Assembly (NCBI GenBank): GCA_022647765.1
Contig: JALCLH010000011.1
Span: 62,001-126,000 of the forward strand
Length of the DNA: 64,000 bases
Reading direction: 5' to 3'
Origin: Acidipropionibacterium sp.
GTDB lineage: Bacteria; Actinomycetota; Actinomycetes; Propionibacteriales; Propionibacteriaceae
Part shown: positions 56,080 to 64,000 of the stretch, in pieces
How the letters are laid out: each line of letters starts with the position of its first letter
Numbering within the stretch: position 1 is the first letter of the stretch
The notes under the pieces: model-generated
What the model saw: only the letters and a program-made list of their open reading frames with translations
Database searches by the model: none
What the model was told of the DNA's origin: nothing
Program-made: the position numbers and the translations under genes

Positions 56080-57061
56080 AGCCCGGCGTCCGCGGTCTCG
56101 GCGATGGCGGTGATCCGGCCGAGCCGAGGTAGCAGCCGACGATTGTGCGGGCCTCCCCGGTGAGGGCGGCCGGTGAGATCTCCGAGCGGGCGTCGGGATG
56201 CGGCAGGCCGACGGTGACCGTGATGCCCCCGGGGGCGGTGTAGAGCACGGCGTTCTCGAAGGCCTTGGGGTGGCCGGCGGCCTCGATGACGACGGGGGCC
56301 TTGAGGTGCTTGGCGAGGGCCTCGTCCGGAGTCAGGGTCTGGGTGGCTCCGAAGCTGCGGGCCTCGGTGAGCTTGGCCGGATTGGCGTCGACGGCGATCA
56401 CCTCGCCGGTTTCCTGGGCCGCGGCCGTCAGTACGGCGGACATCCCGACTCCGCCCAGGCCGACCACGACGATGTCGTCGCCCGGCTGCGGGCGTCCGGC
56501 GTTGATGACCGCCCCGCCTCCGGTGAGCACGGCGCAGCCGAGAACTGCGGCGATCTCGCGCGGGAGCTCGTCGGGAACCGGCACGACGGACTTGCGGTTG
56601 ACGACGGCGTGGTCGGCGAATCCGGAGACGCCGAGATGGTGCAGGACCGGCCGACCGTCGCGATGCAGTCTGATGCCGCCTCCCAGGAGGGTCCCCGCCG
56701 TGTTGGCCTCGGTGCCTGGAATACACGGAAGCTTGCCGTCGGTGAGGCATCCGGAGCAGGTGCCGCATCGGGGCAGGAAGGCGAGCGTGACGTGCTGCCC
56801 GATCTTCAGGTCGTCGACGCCGGGTCCGAGCTTCTCCACGACGCCGGTGGACTCGTGGCCCAGGAGCATGGGGACGGGACGGGGGCGGGCCCCGTTGAGC
56901 ACCGAAAGGTCGGAATGGCAGATTCCGGACGCCGTGATGCGCACCAGGACCTCGTCCTGCTGGGGGCCGTCCAGTTCGAGCGGGCTGATGCTGATCGGGG
57001 TGCTGGACGCGTAGGGGGTCTTGCGCCCGATCTCTTCGAGAACCGCTCCTGTGATCTTCAT
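56076..57061 (-). pseudogene. Zinc-dependent alcohol dehydrogenase, C-terminus missing
   Basis: Residues 1-315 are a clear class III-like ADH: catalytic Cys-His in GICHSD and GHEST, structural-zinc Cys residues in RCGTCSGCLTDGKLPC, and the NAD fold GLGGVGMSAVL. After GEARTIVGCYLGSA the expected last ~50 residues are absent, and the sequence runs straight into the start of the PH-domain gene. The stop at 56076 is in another frame. A deletion with or without a frameshift probably left it inactive. Confidence 0.65.
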
Positions 57062-57146
57062 GATTGAATCTCCTTCTCGGCGATGTGAGACGCCGAAGAT
57101 TTTCTGGATGAGCGCCGCCGAAGAATGGCCCGGTGTGGCTGTCAGG

Positions 57147-57842
57147 TCATGACTTTCCGAACCACCGGCGCAACTTCTTGGCGAAGGATCTGTGCTGGGG
57201 GCCGAGGACGCGGAGGTCTCCGAGGGCCATGAAGCCGGTGAGGGTGACCGTGGGGGCGTCGGCGGGCGGCGTCACCAGGCCCTGGAACTTGCTGTCGCCC
57301 AGGATCCGGCCGACCTGGTCGATGACCCGGATCCCCTCGGGTACCAGGAGGACGACGTCGCCCAGCCCGGATCGGATGTCGATCACCACGTCGTGGGCCG
57401 CCAGCGAGATGGAGGTGAGGTCGAGGCGGACGTCGCCGAGGCCGGAGACGATCTCGGTGTGGGCGGCCAGGGTGTATCCGGCCCCGCGGGTGGTGTCGCC
57501 CAGGACTGTGACGATCCGGTCCTCCTGGTCGCCGACGACGACCGGCGGGGCCGGGAATCTTGGGAGGTGGATCGGCAGGTTTCCCTGCCACGGGGCGGCT
57601 GGCGTGGGTGCCGAGGGCCCGACGAGGTCGGGCACCACCGACTCGAGGGGTGCCAGGTCGCGCACCAGCGGGGAGACGTCGGAGACCGTTCGGGCGCCAA
57701 GCGCGGCGGTCATCCGCTCCTGGTGCTCGTCGCGGTTCAGGCGCCCGTCGGCGTAGGCGTCGTCGAGGAGGTCCGCCAGACGGGCTCGATCGGCGTCCCC
57801 GATGCGCAGGTTCCGGTGACTGGCGTCCGAGGTGTCGGTCAT
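57147..57842 (-). CDS. DUF1707 protein with LiaF-like C-terminal domain
   Basis: 231 residues. DUF1707 at 10-60 (LRIGDADRARLADLLDDAYADGRLNRDEHQERMTAALGA), then a beta-helical C-terminal domain (IVTVLGDTTRGAGYTLAAHTEIVSGLGDVRLDL...GLGDVVLLVPEGIRV) of the cell-wall-active-antibiotic response type. Probably senses or responds to envelope stress. The ADH start is 85 bp away on the same strand. Confidence 0.8.
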   Translation of the reverse strand: MTDTSDASHRNLRIGDADRARLADLLDDAYADGRLNRDEHQERMTAALGARTVSDVSPLVRDLAPLESVVPDLVGPSAPTPAAPWQGNLPIHLPRFPAPPVVVGDQEDRIVTVLGDTTRGAGYTLAAHTEIVSGLGDVRLDLTSISLAAHDVVIDIRSGLGDVVLLVPEGIRVIDQVGRILGDSKFQGLVTPPADAPTVTLTGFMALGDLRVLGPQHRSFAKKLRRWFGKS

Positions 57843-57924
57843 GACTCCAGCCTAGAAGGTCGGGCGCCCTGGCGCGGTTCGTGCGGGTAGTCTGAGGCTC
57901 ATTCGGCGGCCGAAGGAGATCACG

Positions 57925-58161
57925 ATGGACACAATGAGGGCGCGCACCCGGTGGGCCGATCTGCCGAGGTCGGCGCAGATCGGGTTGGCAGTGGCCGGAA
58001 GTGTGGAAGCGCTGCTGAGGGTCTGGAGTCTGGTCGATCTGGCCCGGCGGCCGGCAAGTCAGGTCCGTGGGTCCAAGGCGGCGTGGGCGCTGAGCCTGAC
58101 GACGGTGAACTCGGTCGGGCTGCTGCCGCTGATCTACCTGACGCGGGGGCGGCGGGGCTGA
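57925..58161 (+). CDS. Small membrane protein (PLDc_N/DUF5652-like)
   Basis: 78 residues with two membrane helices: RSAQIGLAVAGSVEALLRVWSLVDLARRP and KAAWALSLTTVNSVGLLPLIYLTRGRRG. The shape matches the short phospholipase-D N-terminal-like membrane proteins. An AAGGAG site precedes the ATG at 57925. Confidence 0.65.
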   Translation: MDTMRARTRWADLPRSAQIGLAVAGSVEALLRVWSLVDLARRPASQVRGSKAAWALSLTTVNSVGLLPLIYLTRGRRG

Positions 58162-58338
58162 CTCGATCCGGTCTGGATGAAGTTCTCCCCCGGTCACTGC
58201 TCATCCCACAAGGAGCGCTTGGGCAGAGCTCTCCCCGGAACTCGGGGTCCCGGTTCAGGTGACCGTCACTCCGGTGATCTCCTCGGGCAGCTGGGAGCAG
58301 GGCCAGATCTGAAACTGAGTCCGGGGCGGGGATGGGGA

Positions 58339-58415
58339 TGGTCCCGATCACTCCCGATAGGGCGTGTTTCGGCCCGGCGAGCGCAGGTCTGCGGCGTGTC
58401 GGGAGCAATCGGGAC
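58339..58415. repeat. Palindromic repeat family B, copy 4
   Basis: TGGTCCCGATCACTCCCGA on the left, TCGGGAGCAATCGGGACA on the right (slightly changed). It lies between convergent genes. Around it (58180-58260) are fragments similar to the 3' end of the following HNH gene. Confidence 0.8.
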
Positions 58416-58450
58416 AGGCCATCTCGCGCACAGCTCTGCATCAGTACTGC

Positions 58451-59995
58451 TCACGCCACCAGGGCAGCTTGGGCGGAGTTCTCCCCGGGACCTGGGTTCG
58501 CCGTTCGAGCGGAGTCCTCCCCCAGATTCTCGGTTCCTGATCTCCTGATTCGGGCAGAGTTCACTCCCAAACTCACGGCGCCCGTTCTGCTGGCGACCAG
58601 CTCACCCGGGGATTTTGGCAGGTGTTTCTTGAGTCGTTCCGGCGGGAGCACCAGGGGTATTTTTGTGTCGGGGTCGACGACGATCCGCCATTGGTCTCTT
58701 GAGTGATATCTGTCGGGTTCCACCAGGGCGTGGTGATGGCGGCAGACGAGGCAAAGGTTGTCCAGGGAAGTCGGTCCTTCATTCCACCACGGACGGATGT
58801 GATGGGCCTGGCACAAATCCGCCGGAACCGTGCAGCCCGGGAATATGCATCCGCCGTCTCGGATTTCCAGGGCCCTGCGGATCGCACCGGTCACTAGGCG
58901 GCGCTCCTGACCCATATCCATCACCTGGGATTCCCCGCCCAGCACCACCGGCAGAATCCCGGCCTCGCAGCACATCCTGCGCAGGGATCCCGCGTCGACG
59001 GGAACCTCACCGGTGGCACCGTGGACGACACCGGCGGCGACCTTTCCCTCGAGGGCGTCGTGAAGCTGGTCGTAGTTGAGGGTGACGACCAGGCGGGGTG
59101 TTTGACCACCCGCACTGGGAACCTTGTCGAGGCTGCCCATCTGGGTGACCATGTCGATCAGGGCGTCGGCCATCCTCTGCGCGGTGGACCGGGCCTCGCG
59201 GTGCTCCAACTCGAGGCGGGCGGACAGGTACTGGGAGTCTGTGATGCGCCCCTCGGCGCGCTGGGTTCTCAACGCTTGGGCCTCGTCGCGTTCGGCGCGG
59301 CGTCCCTTCTCCCCGAAGGCCTGCAGGGTGCCGATCACCTGCTGGGCTTCCAGGTCGGGCAGTTGCCCGGAGAACCAGGTGGACCCCTCCCCATCCGATC
59401 CCCACACCAGCCGCCGATCCTTGACGGCCCTGCTCCGTTGCGCGGCAATCCGGGCGGCCTCGTCGCCGGGCAAAGGCGCCGCCTCCGGCGCGACCTCTTC
59501 CAGGATCTTCTTGGTGGCGCGCTTGAGTTGTCCGGGCGGTGTGGTCGCCGCCCGGTCCAGAAACAGTCCGGCAGCCCGGTCGACCTGTTCGGGGCTCAGC
59601 TGGTCTTGGGGGAGTTTGCCCAGCTCTTCGCCGATGGCCGTCGCATGATCGGGCGACACGTCACCGGCCAGGGCGGCATCGCGCACCCCGGGATGGTGAG
59701 CGAGCTTGGAGGCCCGTTTCACCACTCCGATCCCTTGACTGGGAGTCCGCCCTTCGGTCTTGGCCAGGAAATCAGGCAGCGGCGTCCCGGTGGTGTGATC
59801 GGTGGCATTCGCCCTGAAGGCCGCATCCGTGACCACAGCGGCACCGGCACTCATACGGTCGGCCAGTCTGCGAATGCGGGTCATGGCGGTGACCTTGTCG
59901 GCGTCGGACATGGCGGACAACGCGGTGTAGTCCAGGCGGTCGAGGTGTTCCTCGAGGGCCTGGACTCTCGTCCAGAAAGCCGATGTCGCGTCCAT
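58451..59995 (-). CDS. DUF222 / HNH endonuclease domain protein
   Basis: 514 residues. The DUF222 region covers 20-330; the HNH motif is GCIFPGCTVPADLCQAHHIRPWWNEGPTSLDNLCLVCRHHHALVE (about 390-430), with the Cys pairs for zinc and the AHHI core. These are common, often multicopy, in actinobacteria; function unclear. The C-terminal 40 residues carry an imperfect repeat (LGVNSAR, LGEDSAR, PGENSAQ). Confidence 0.85.
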   Translation of the reverse strand: MDATSAFWTRVQALEEHLDRLDYTALSAMSDADKVTAMTRIRRLADRMSAGAAVVTDAAFRANATDHTTGTPLPDFLAKTEGRTPSQGIGVVKRASKLAHHPGVRDAALAGDVSPDHATAIGEELGKLPQDQLSPEQVDRAAGLFLDRAATTPPGQLKRATKKILEEVAPEAAPLPGDEAARIAAQRSRAVKDRRLVWGSDGEGSTWFSGQLPDLEAQQVIGTLQAFGEKGRRAERDEAQALRTQRAEGRITDSQYLSARLELEHREARSTAQRMADALIDMVTQMGSLDKVPSAGGQTPRLVVTLNYDQLHDALEGKVAAGVVHGATGEVPVDAGSLRRMCCEAGILPVVLGGESQVMDMGQERRLVTGAIRRALEIRDGGCIFPGCTVPADLCQAHHIRPWWNEGPTSLDNLCLVCRHHHALVEPDRYHSRDQWRIVVDPDTKIPLVLPPERLKKHLPKSPGELVASRTGAVSLGVNSARIRRSGTENLGEDSARTANPGPGENSAQAALVA

Positions 59996-60126
59996 AGATA
60001 AAGGCTACCCTGATCGGGGGTCTGATGCAAGGATCGAGCACGATTATTTTCCGGCGAATCGTGGGTGATCGCGTGACTCTATCCGAGACTACTGACAGTC
60101 GTAACTGTTCGGATGTTAGAGGCATT

Positions 60127-60178
60127 GGAAGTCTGACGGATTCTTGTTTGAGTTCAAACGACAATCCGTCAGACTTCC
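60127..60178. terminator. Long perfect hairpin in an intergenic gap
   Basis: GGAAGTCTGACGGATT (60127-60142) pairs perfectly with AATCCGTCAGACTTCC (60163-60178); the 20-base loop includes a smaller TTTGA/TCAAA pair. It lies between the start of the HNH gene and the stop of the DUF4342 gene, on a local AT-rich stretch. It could be a terminator for the DUF4342 transcript or a repeat element. Confidence 0.6.
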
Positions 60179-60225
60179 CGAATCAGTGCGCTGGATTTCA
60201 ACGCTACGGCGCGACCCTTATCGCC

Positions 60226-60390
60226 CGGCAACCCGCGCCAGCATGTCGACGACGGTTTCCACCTCGTCCGGGCTAAGCACGGCCGGAAGGTACAGCAGGT
60301 CCTCCGGCCAGACGACGCCGGGAAGGTTCTCGGGCCGGTCCCAGTGGGTCGGCCCGTCAAGGCTTCGGAACAGCGCGGAGCCGCCGCGTG
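60226..60390 (-). pseudogene. Orphan coding-like fragment
   Basis: One minus-strand frame reads GSALFRSLDGPTHWDRPENLPGVVWPEDLLYLPAVLSPDEVETVVDMLARVAGR*. Its composition is protein-like (acidic, few Arg/Pro runs), unlike other shadow frames here, but it has no start codon and no family I recognise. It is probably the 3' remnant of a deleted gene. The rest of the 59996-60406 gap holds the hairpin and an AT-rich promoter-like stretch. Confidence 0.35.
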
Positions 60391-60406
60391 GCCTCCTGCC
60401 GAGTTT

Positions 60407-60703
60407 TCACTCGTCCTGGTTGCGCTGAACCTCCAGAGTGAGCCCGGAGACCGCGCCGGCGATAGCGCCGATCGCGGTCAGAACTGGGGCGGTGAGCGCC
60501 GCCGCTCCGCCGACGACCACTCCGGCATTGACGGGTATCGAGAGCAGACGCCGACCGTTCCGGCGCCGGATGACGATCCGGCGGACGTTGCCCTCCCGGA
60601 TCAGCGACTTCACCTTCGACAGCAGCTGATCGCCCGTCACGTTGATGGTCTCGGTGAAGGATCGGCCACCGCCCGGGTGCGGCCATCGGGAACTGCTCGG
60701 CAT
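60407..60703 (-). CDS. DUF4342 domain protein
   Basis: 98 residues: FTETINVTGDQLLSKVKSLIREGNVRRIVIRRRNGRRLLSIPVNAGVVVGGAAALTAPVLTAIGAIAGAVSGLTLEVQR. This is the DUF4342 pattern, an N-terminal charged helix-sheet plus one hydrophobic segment. I chose the ATG at 60703, behind GAGGAGG. Function unknown. Confidence 0.8.
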   Translation of the reverse strand: MPSSSRWPHPGGGRSFTETINVTGDQLLSKVKSLIREGNVRRIVIRRRNGRRLLSIPVNAGVVVGGAAALTAPVLTAIGAIAGAVSGLTLEVQRNQDE

Positions 60704-60944
60704 GGTCAGCCTCCTCGTCGTCGATGCCTCCAGTGTCCCGCAGCCTGCCCGAAAAAGAAGCGGGGCCGTCATCTGGCGGGCGCCGGACAGCTTCCAGACC
60801 CCGACTCGTTGACGGCCTGACGCCCTTCCCCGGCAGCCTGGTCCTGACAACCTGGTCCACCTGCCGACCCGGCGTCTCACACTCCGGCGCGGGGTTGTTG
60901 ACTGGGAAGGTCTGTATCCGCCTCACAGGATCTGGTGAACCCCG

Positions 60945-61877
60945 TTGGTCGTCATCGCCGAGAACGTCGCCGCCCTGGCCCTTGTCATCGCCATCGGATG
61001 GCTGCTGCGCAAGACCGGCGCCATCGGTCCGGCGGCCGGCCCGGTGCTGTCGGGCGTCGTCTACTGGGCGGCCGCCCCGGCACTGCTGTTCTACTCGATC
61101 GCGGAGACGCCGGTGCGCGAGGTCATCGGCCGACCGCTGGCCGTGGCGGCCATCTCGGGACTCCTCACGGCGATCCTGTTCGCCCTTGTCGCGAGGCTGT
61201 TCATGAAGGCCGACGCCGGTCAGGTGGTGCTCGGATCGATGTCGGCGTCCCTCAACAACGCCGCCTATATCGGGATCCCGATCGGCATCTACGTGCTGGG
61301 CCACGCCTCCTACGGCGTGCCGGTGATGATCTTCCAGCTGGGCTTCCTCACCCCGCTGTTCTACGTGCTCTCCGATCTGGTCGGCCACCACGTCCGCCCG
61401 ACCCTCGCCGGCGTCCTGAAGACGATCTTCACCAATCCGATGGTGATCGCCGCGATGCTCGGCTTCCTGGTCTCGGCGACCGGCGTCCATCCCCCCTCGC
61501 TGATCGACACCACCGCACACCTGGTGGGCGAGGCCGCTCCCGGCACGGTGCTGATCGCCCTCGGCGCCTCCCTGGTCGGCCAGACCTTCTCGCTGCACTC
61601 CCTGGACGGCCGGCTGGCCGAGATGGCCTGCGGGTTCAAACTCATCGTGCAGCCGCTGGTCGGGCTCGGCGCCGGGATCGCGCTCGGCCTGAGCGGGCAC
61701 GCCCTGATGGCGGTCACCATCATGGCCGGCCTGCCCACCGCGCAGAACGCCTTCATCGCCGCCACCCGGGCGAAGATCGGGGAGCGGATCGCCGAGGCGA
61801 CGGTCGTCATCACCACCGTCGCCTCGCTGCCGCTGACGGTGCTCATCGCGTCTCTGTTCCTCCATCTGGGGTACTGA
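60945..61877 (+). CDS. AEC-family (auxin efflux carrier-like) transporter
   Basis: 310 residues and ten membrane segments, with LNNAAYIGIPI in the first half and GLPTAQNAFIAA in the second, the conserved half-helix regions of the family. Bacterial members move carboxylates such as malate. It starts with TTG at 60945 (LVVIAENVAAL). The next gene follows after 30 bp, likely one operon. Confidence 0.85.
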   Translation: MVVIAENVAALALVIAIGWLLRKTGAIGPAAGPVLSGVVYWAAAPALLFYSIAETPVREVIGRPLAVAAISGLLTAILFALVARLFMKADAGQVVLGSMSASLNNAAYIGIPIGIYVLGHASYGVPVMIFQLGFLTPLFYVLSDLVGHHVRPTLAGVLKTIFTNPMVIAAMLGFLVSATGVHPPSLIDTTAHLVGEAAPGTVLIALGASLVGQTFSLHSLDGRLAEMACGFKLIVQPLVGLGAGIALGLSGHALMAVTIMAGLPTAQNAFIAATRAKIGERIAEATVVITTVASLPLTVLIASLFLHLGY

Positions 61878-61907
61878 TTCGCTGACCGTGAGGCGCGCGG
61901 GGGCTCT

Positions 61908-63350
61908 ATGGTCGATGCCATGCCAGACGCCGTCGCACCCGCAGCCGGGCACGACCCGCGCCTGGACCGGCCGTGGCCCGCGATGTGGTCGATCCTGGTC
62001 GGCTTCTTCATGATGATGATCGACGCCAGCATCGTCACCGTCGCGCTGCCCAGGATGCAGAAGGACCTGGACGCCGACCTCACTCTGCTGGCCTGGGTCA
62101 CCAGCGCCTACCTGCTGCCCTACGCCGCTCTCATGCTCATCACCGGGCGGCTGGGCGACCGGATCGGCCTCAAGCGCGTCTACCTGACCGGGCTCGGCGT
62201 CTTCACCGTGGCCTCCCTGCTGTGCGGACTGTCGACGACGGCCGGGATGCTCATCGCCTCGCGGGCCCTCCAGGGGGTCGGTGCGGCGATCGTCTCCCCG
62301 CAGACCATGTCGATGGTGACCCGGATCTTCCCGCCCGACGGGAGGGGCCGGGCGATGGCCATCTGGGGCGCCACCGGCGGGGTGGCCAATATCATCGGCC
62401 CGCTGCTGGGCGGGCTGCTGGTCGACGGGCCGGGCTGGCAGTGGATCTTCTGGGTCAACCTGCCGGTCGGGGTGCTCGGTCTGTTCGCCGCCGCCCGGTT
62501 CATTCCGGCGCTGCCCGGCACCGCGAGCCGTCTCGACTGGTGGGGCTCGGTGCTCAGCGCCGTTGGGCTCCTGCTGCTCGTCCTGGGCATCCAGGAGGGG
62601 CAGCGCTACGACTGGGGAGCCATCGCCGGGCCGGTCACGGTGCCCGCGTTGATCGTGACCGGAGCCGTGCTGCTGGCTCTCTTCATCGTCTGGCAGGCCC
62701 GGATGGGGAGCGACGCGCTGGTCCCGCTGCGGCTCTTCGGCGACCGGAACTTCAGCGCGGCCGTGGTCGGCATCGCCGCGATGGGGGCCATCGTCTTCGC
62801 CCAGAACTATCCGCTCACCATGTTCCTGCAGAACGTCCGGATGCTGAGCCCGACCCAGGCGGCGCTGGTGACGACGCCGGCTGCTCTGATGTCGATCGCC
62901 CTGGCCCACCCGGTCGGGGTGTGGCTCGACGGCCACGACCCGAAGTGGCTTGCGGTGGGCGGGTTCGCCGCGATGATCATCGGGCTCGGCTGGCTGGCCC
63001 TGGCGATGTCCCCGCGCACCCCGATCGTCTCGATCCTGGCTGCGATGACGGTGATCGGGCTCGGCAACGCCGGCATCTGGTCGCCGCTGTCGGTGACCGC
63101 CACCAGCAACCTCAGCCCGAAGCTGGCTGGAGCCGGGGCCGGGGTCTACAGCGAGATCCAGCAGGTTGCGGCGGTGCTGGGGTCGGCCGGGATCGCGGCT
63201 CTGATGACCTGGCGCGCCGGCGTCCGCCCCGATCTCGCCTCGGCGATGGGCGACTCGATGCTGCTCTCGGTGGCGCTGGCGGTGGCCGGGCTGGTCGCCT
63301 GCCTCGCCTTCGCCCCGCCGACCAGGGCAGCGGACTGGAAGGGGGGCTGA
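61908..63350 (+). CDS. MFS multidrug transporter, DHA2 (EmrB/QacA) type
   Basis: 480 residues, 14 membrane segments. Motif A LGDRIGLKRVY, the DHA2 N-terminal IDASIVTVALPRMQKDL and the motif C-like WGATGGVANIIGPLLGG are present. Such proteins export drugs or toxic metabolites by proton antiport. ATG at 61908, with another at 61920. The frame is intact. Confidence 0.88.
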   Translation: MVDAMPDAVAPAAGHDPRLDRPWPAMWSILVGFFMMMIDASIVTVALPRMQKDLDADLTLLAWVTSAYLLPYAALMLITGRLGDRIGLKRVYLTGLGVFTVASLLCGLSTTAGMLIASRALQGVGAAIVSPQTMSMVTRIFPPDGRGRAMAIWGATGGVANIIGPLLGGLLVDGPGWQWIFWVNLPVGVLGLFAAARFIPALPGTASRLDWWGSVLSAVGLLLLVLGIQEGQRYDWGAIAGPVTVPALIVTGAVLLALFIVWQARMGSDALVPLRLFGDRNFSAAVVGIAAMGAIVFAQNYPLTMFLQNVRMLSPTQAALVTTPAALMSIALAHPVGVWLDGHDPKWLAVGGFAAMIIGLGWLALAMSPRTPIVSILAAMTVIGLGNAGIWSPLSVTATSNLSPKLAGAGAGVYSEIQQVAAVLGSAGIAALMTWRAGVRPDLASAMGDSMLLSVALAVAGLVACLAFAPPTRAADWKGG

Positions 63351-63376
63351 GCGGGTCGGGCCTCGAGTGTTGGGGG

Positions 63377-64000
63377 TCAGCTCTGGCGTCGTCCTCGGGC
63401 CCTCGCCGCCATGGTGTTGAGCAGCGCGGCCCCCTGCGCGGCGTCGTCCACCTGTGACGACCAGGGAGCGTCCGCCGGTCTGCTCGACCAGCAGTCCCTC
63501 GCCGGAGCGCAGCACGATCCCGGTGCGCCCCCCGTCTGCTGACCCGCCAGCCCCAGCCGCCGAAGTCGAGGAAGGGGGAGACGCCGATCACGCCGGCCCG
63601 CTCGATCTCGCCGGCGGCGATGTGGGTGCGCGGCCATCCCAGCGCCGAGCGCACGGTGATCCCGTCATTGTCGACGCGCACCTGGAAGGAGAACATCGCC
63701 GCGAAGAGCAGGATCAGCACTGCTGCCAGGGCCAGCAGCGCAGGGGTTCGGAGGGTGATCGACAGCACCACCATCAACAGGATGGAGCCGATCGCGATCG
63801 CCACCCCGGGCCCGCCGGAGGTGCGGCGCAGCCAGACGGCGCGGGCCGACTCACCCAGAGGCACCTGCGGGGCGCCGAGCGGGATCTCGGCGGTGGCGGG
63901 TTGTGGCCGGTCCTTGGGGACCAGGAAGGCCGCGATGATCGACGGGACCACTGGGGCGACGAGGGCGACGGCGAGTGTCCAGCCCAGGTCGGGGGCCCGG
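63377..64000 (-). CDS. DUF1648-like membrane protein, 5' end outside window, two apparent frameshifts
   Basis: The frame is open to the window edge (DLGWTLAVALVAPVVPSIIAAFLVPKD, a membrane helix). It continues with two more helices (AIGSILLMVVLSITL, ALAAVLILLFAAMFSF) and a PH-like C-terminal part: VRVDNDGITVRSALGWPRTHIAAGEIERAGVIGVSPFLDFGGWGWR, then TGIVLRSGEGLLVEQTGGRSLVVT in another frame, then VDDAAQGAALLNTMAARARGRRQS in a third. Shifts near 63530 and 63460 are single-base. Function unknown. Confidence 0.65.

Noticed and set aside
54488-57061. 857-residue fusion of alcohol dehydrogenase with a long tail
   Set aside because: The tail is the PH-domain gene read in the wrong frame; only the first ~315 residues are protein-like.
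60357-63515. 1,052-residue minus-strand ORF
   Set aside because: Antisense to the AEC and DHA2 transporter genes; Arg/Gly/His/Pro-rich shadow frame with no domain.

Overview
The window is a GC-rich actinobacterial chromosome segment. Polyphosphate glucokinase, a long class-I isoleucyl-tRNA synthetase behind an ultrashort-stem-I T-box, DUF1707 proteins and a DUF222/HNH protein fit Propionibacteriaceae; Acidipropionibacterium is a guess from general resemblance, not from a search.

Layout. 1-7.3 kb: the 3' part of an FtsX-type permease, a ThrE-type exporter, two tandem HAD phosphatases, and two toxin-antitoxin pairs (HigBA-like, VapBC-like). 7.3-15.5 kb: T-box and ileS, a DUF1707 protein, lysC with an internal start, murJ. 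15.6-20.9 kb: a lipid-anchored NodB deacetylase, a TerC protein, and a divergent MFS/LysR pair. 20.9-22.4 kb: IS110 copy 1 (broken transposase). 22.4-27.9 kb: a fluoride-response cluster. An enolase gene and a usp-crcB-crcB operon diverge, each behind its own fluoride riboswitch, with an ArsB-like permease and a second universal stress gene downstream of eno. 28.99-38.25 kb: a 9.3-kb integrated element in tRNA-Leu(CAG), bounded by 31-bp att repeats. It has an integrase, a small HTH protein, a divergent regulator, a replication helicase, an iteron-like origin, a capsid gene and a head-tail adaptor, but no portal, terminase, tail or lysis genes, so it looks like a capsid-encoding phage satellite. 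It also carries a three-repeat CRISPR-like array. 38.4-46 kb: a cutinase-like hydrolase, IS110 copy 2 (intact), a PEBP protein, a Ski2-like helicase and a KDPG-aldolase-like protein. 46-48.4 kb: an IS630 element beside or inside a surface-protein gene. 48.4-64 kb: transporters, argS, ppgK, a PH-domain protein, a truncated alcohol dehydrogenase, DUF222/HNH, AEC and DHA2 transporters.

The strongest finding concerns the two IS110 copies. Both sit at the same position inside copies of a dispersed palindrome (family A; two uninterrupted copies also lie in the window). The roughly 300-bp non-coding end of the IS contains two internal loops whose sequences match the flanks actually used and the joined IS ends, in the arrangement of an IS110 bridge RNA. 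A second palindrome family (B) has four good copies and one divergent copy.

Many single-base frameshifts break genes that should be essential (ileS, eno, murJ), mostly in 1-27 kb and 55-64 kb. They look like uncorrected sequencing errors more than decay, so frameshifted genes are annotated here as CDS unless there is other evidence of loss.
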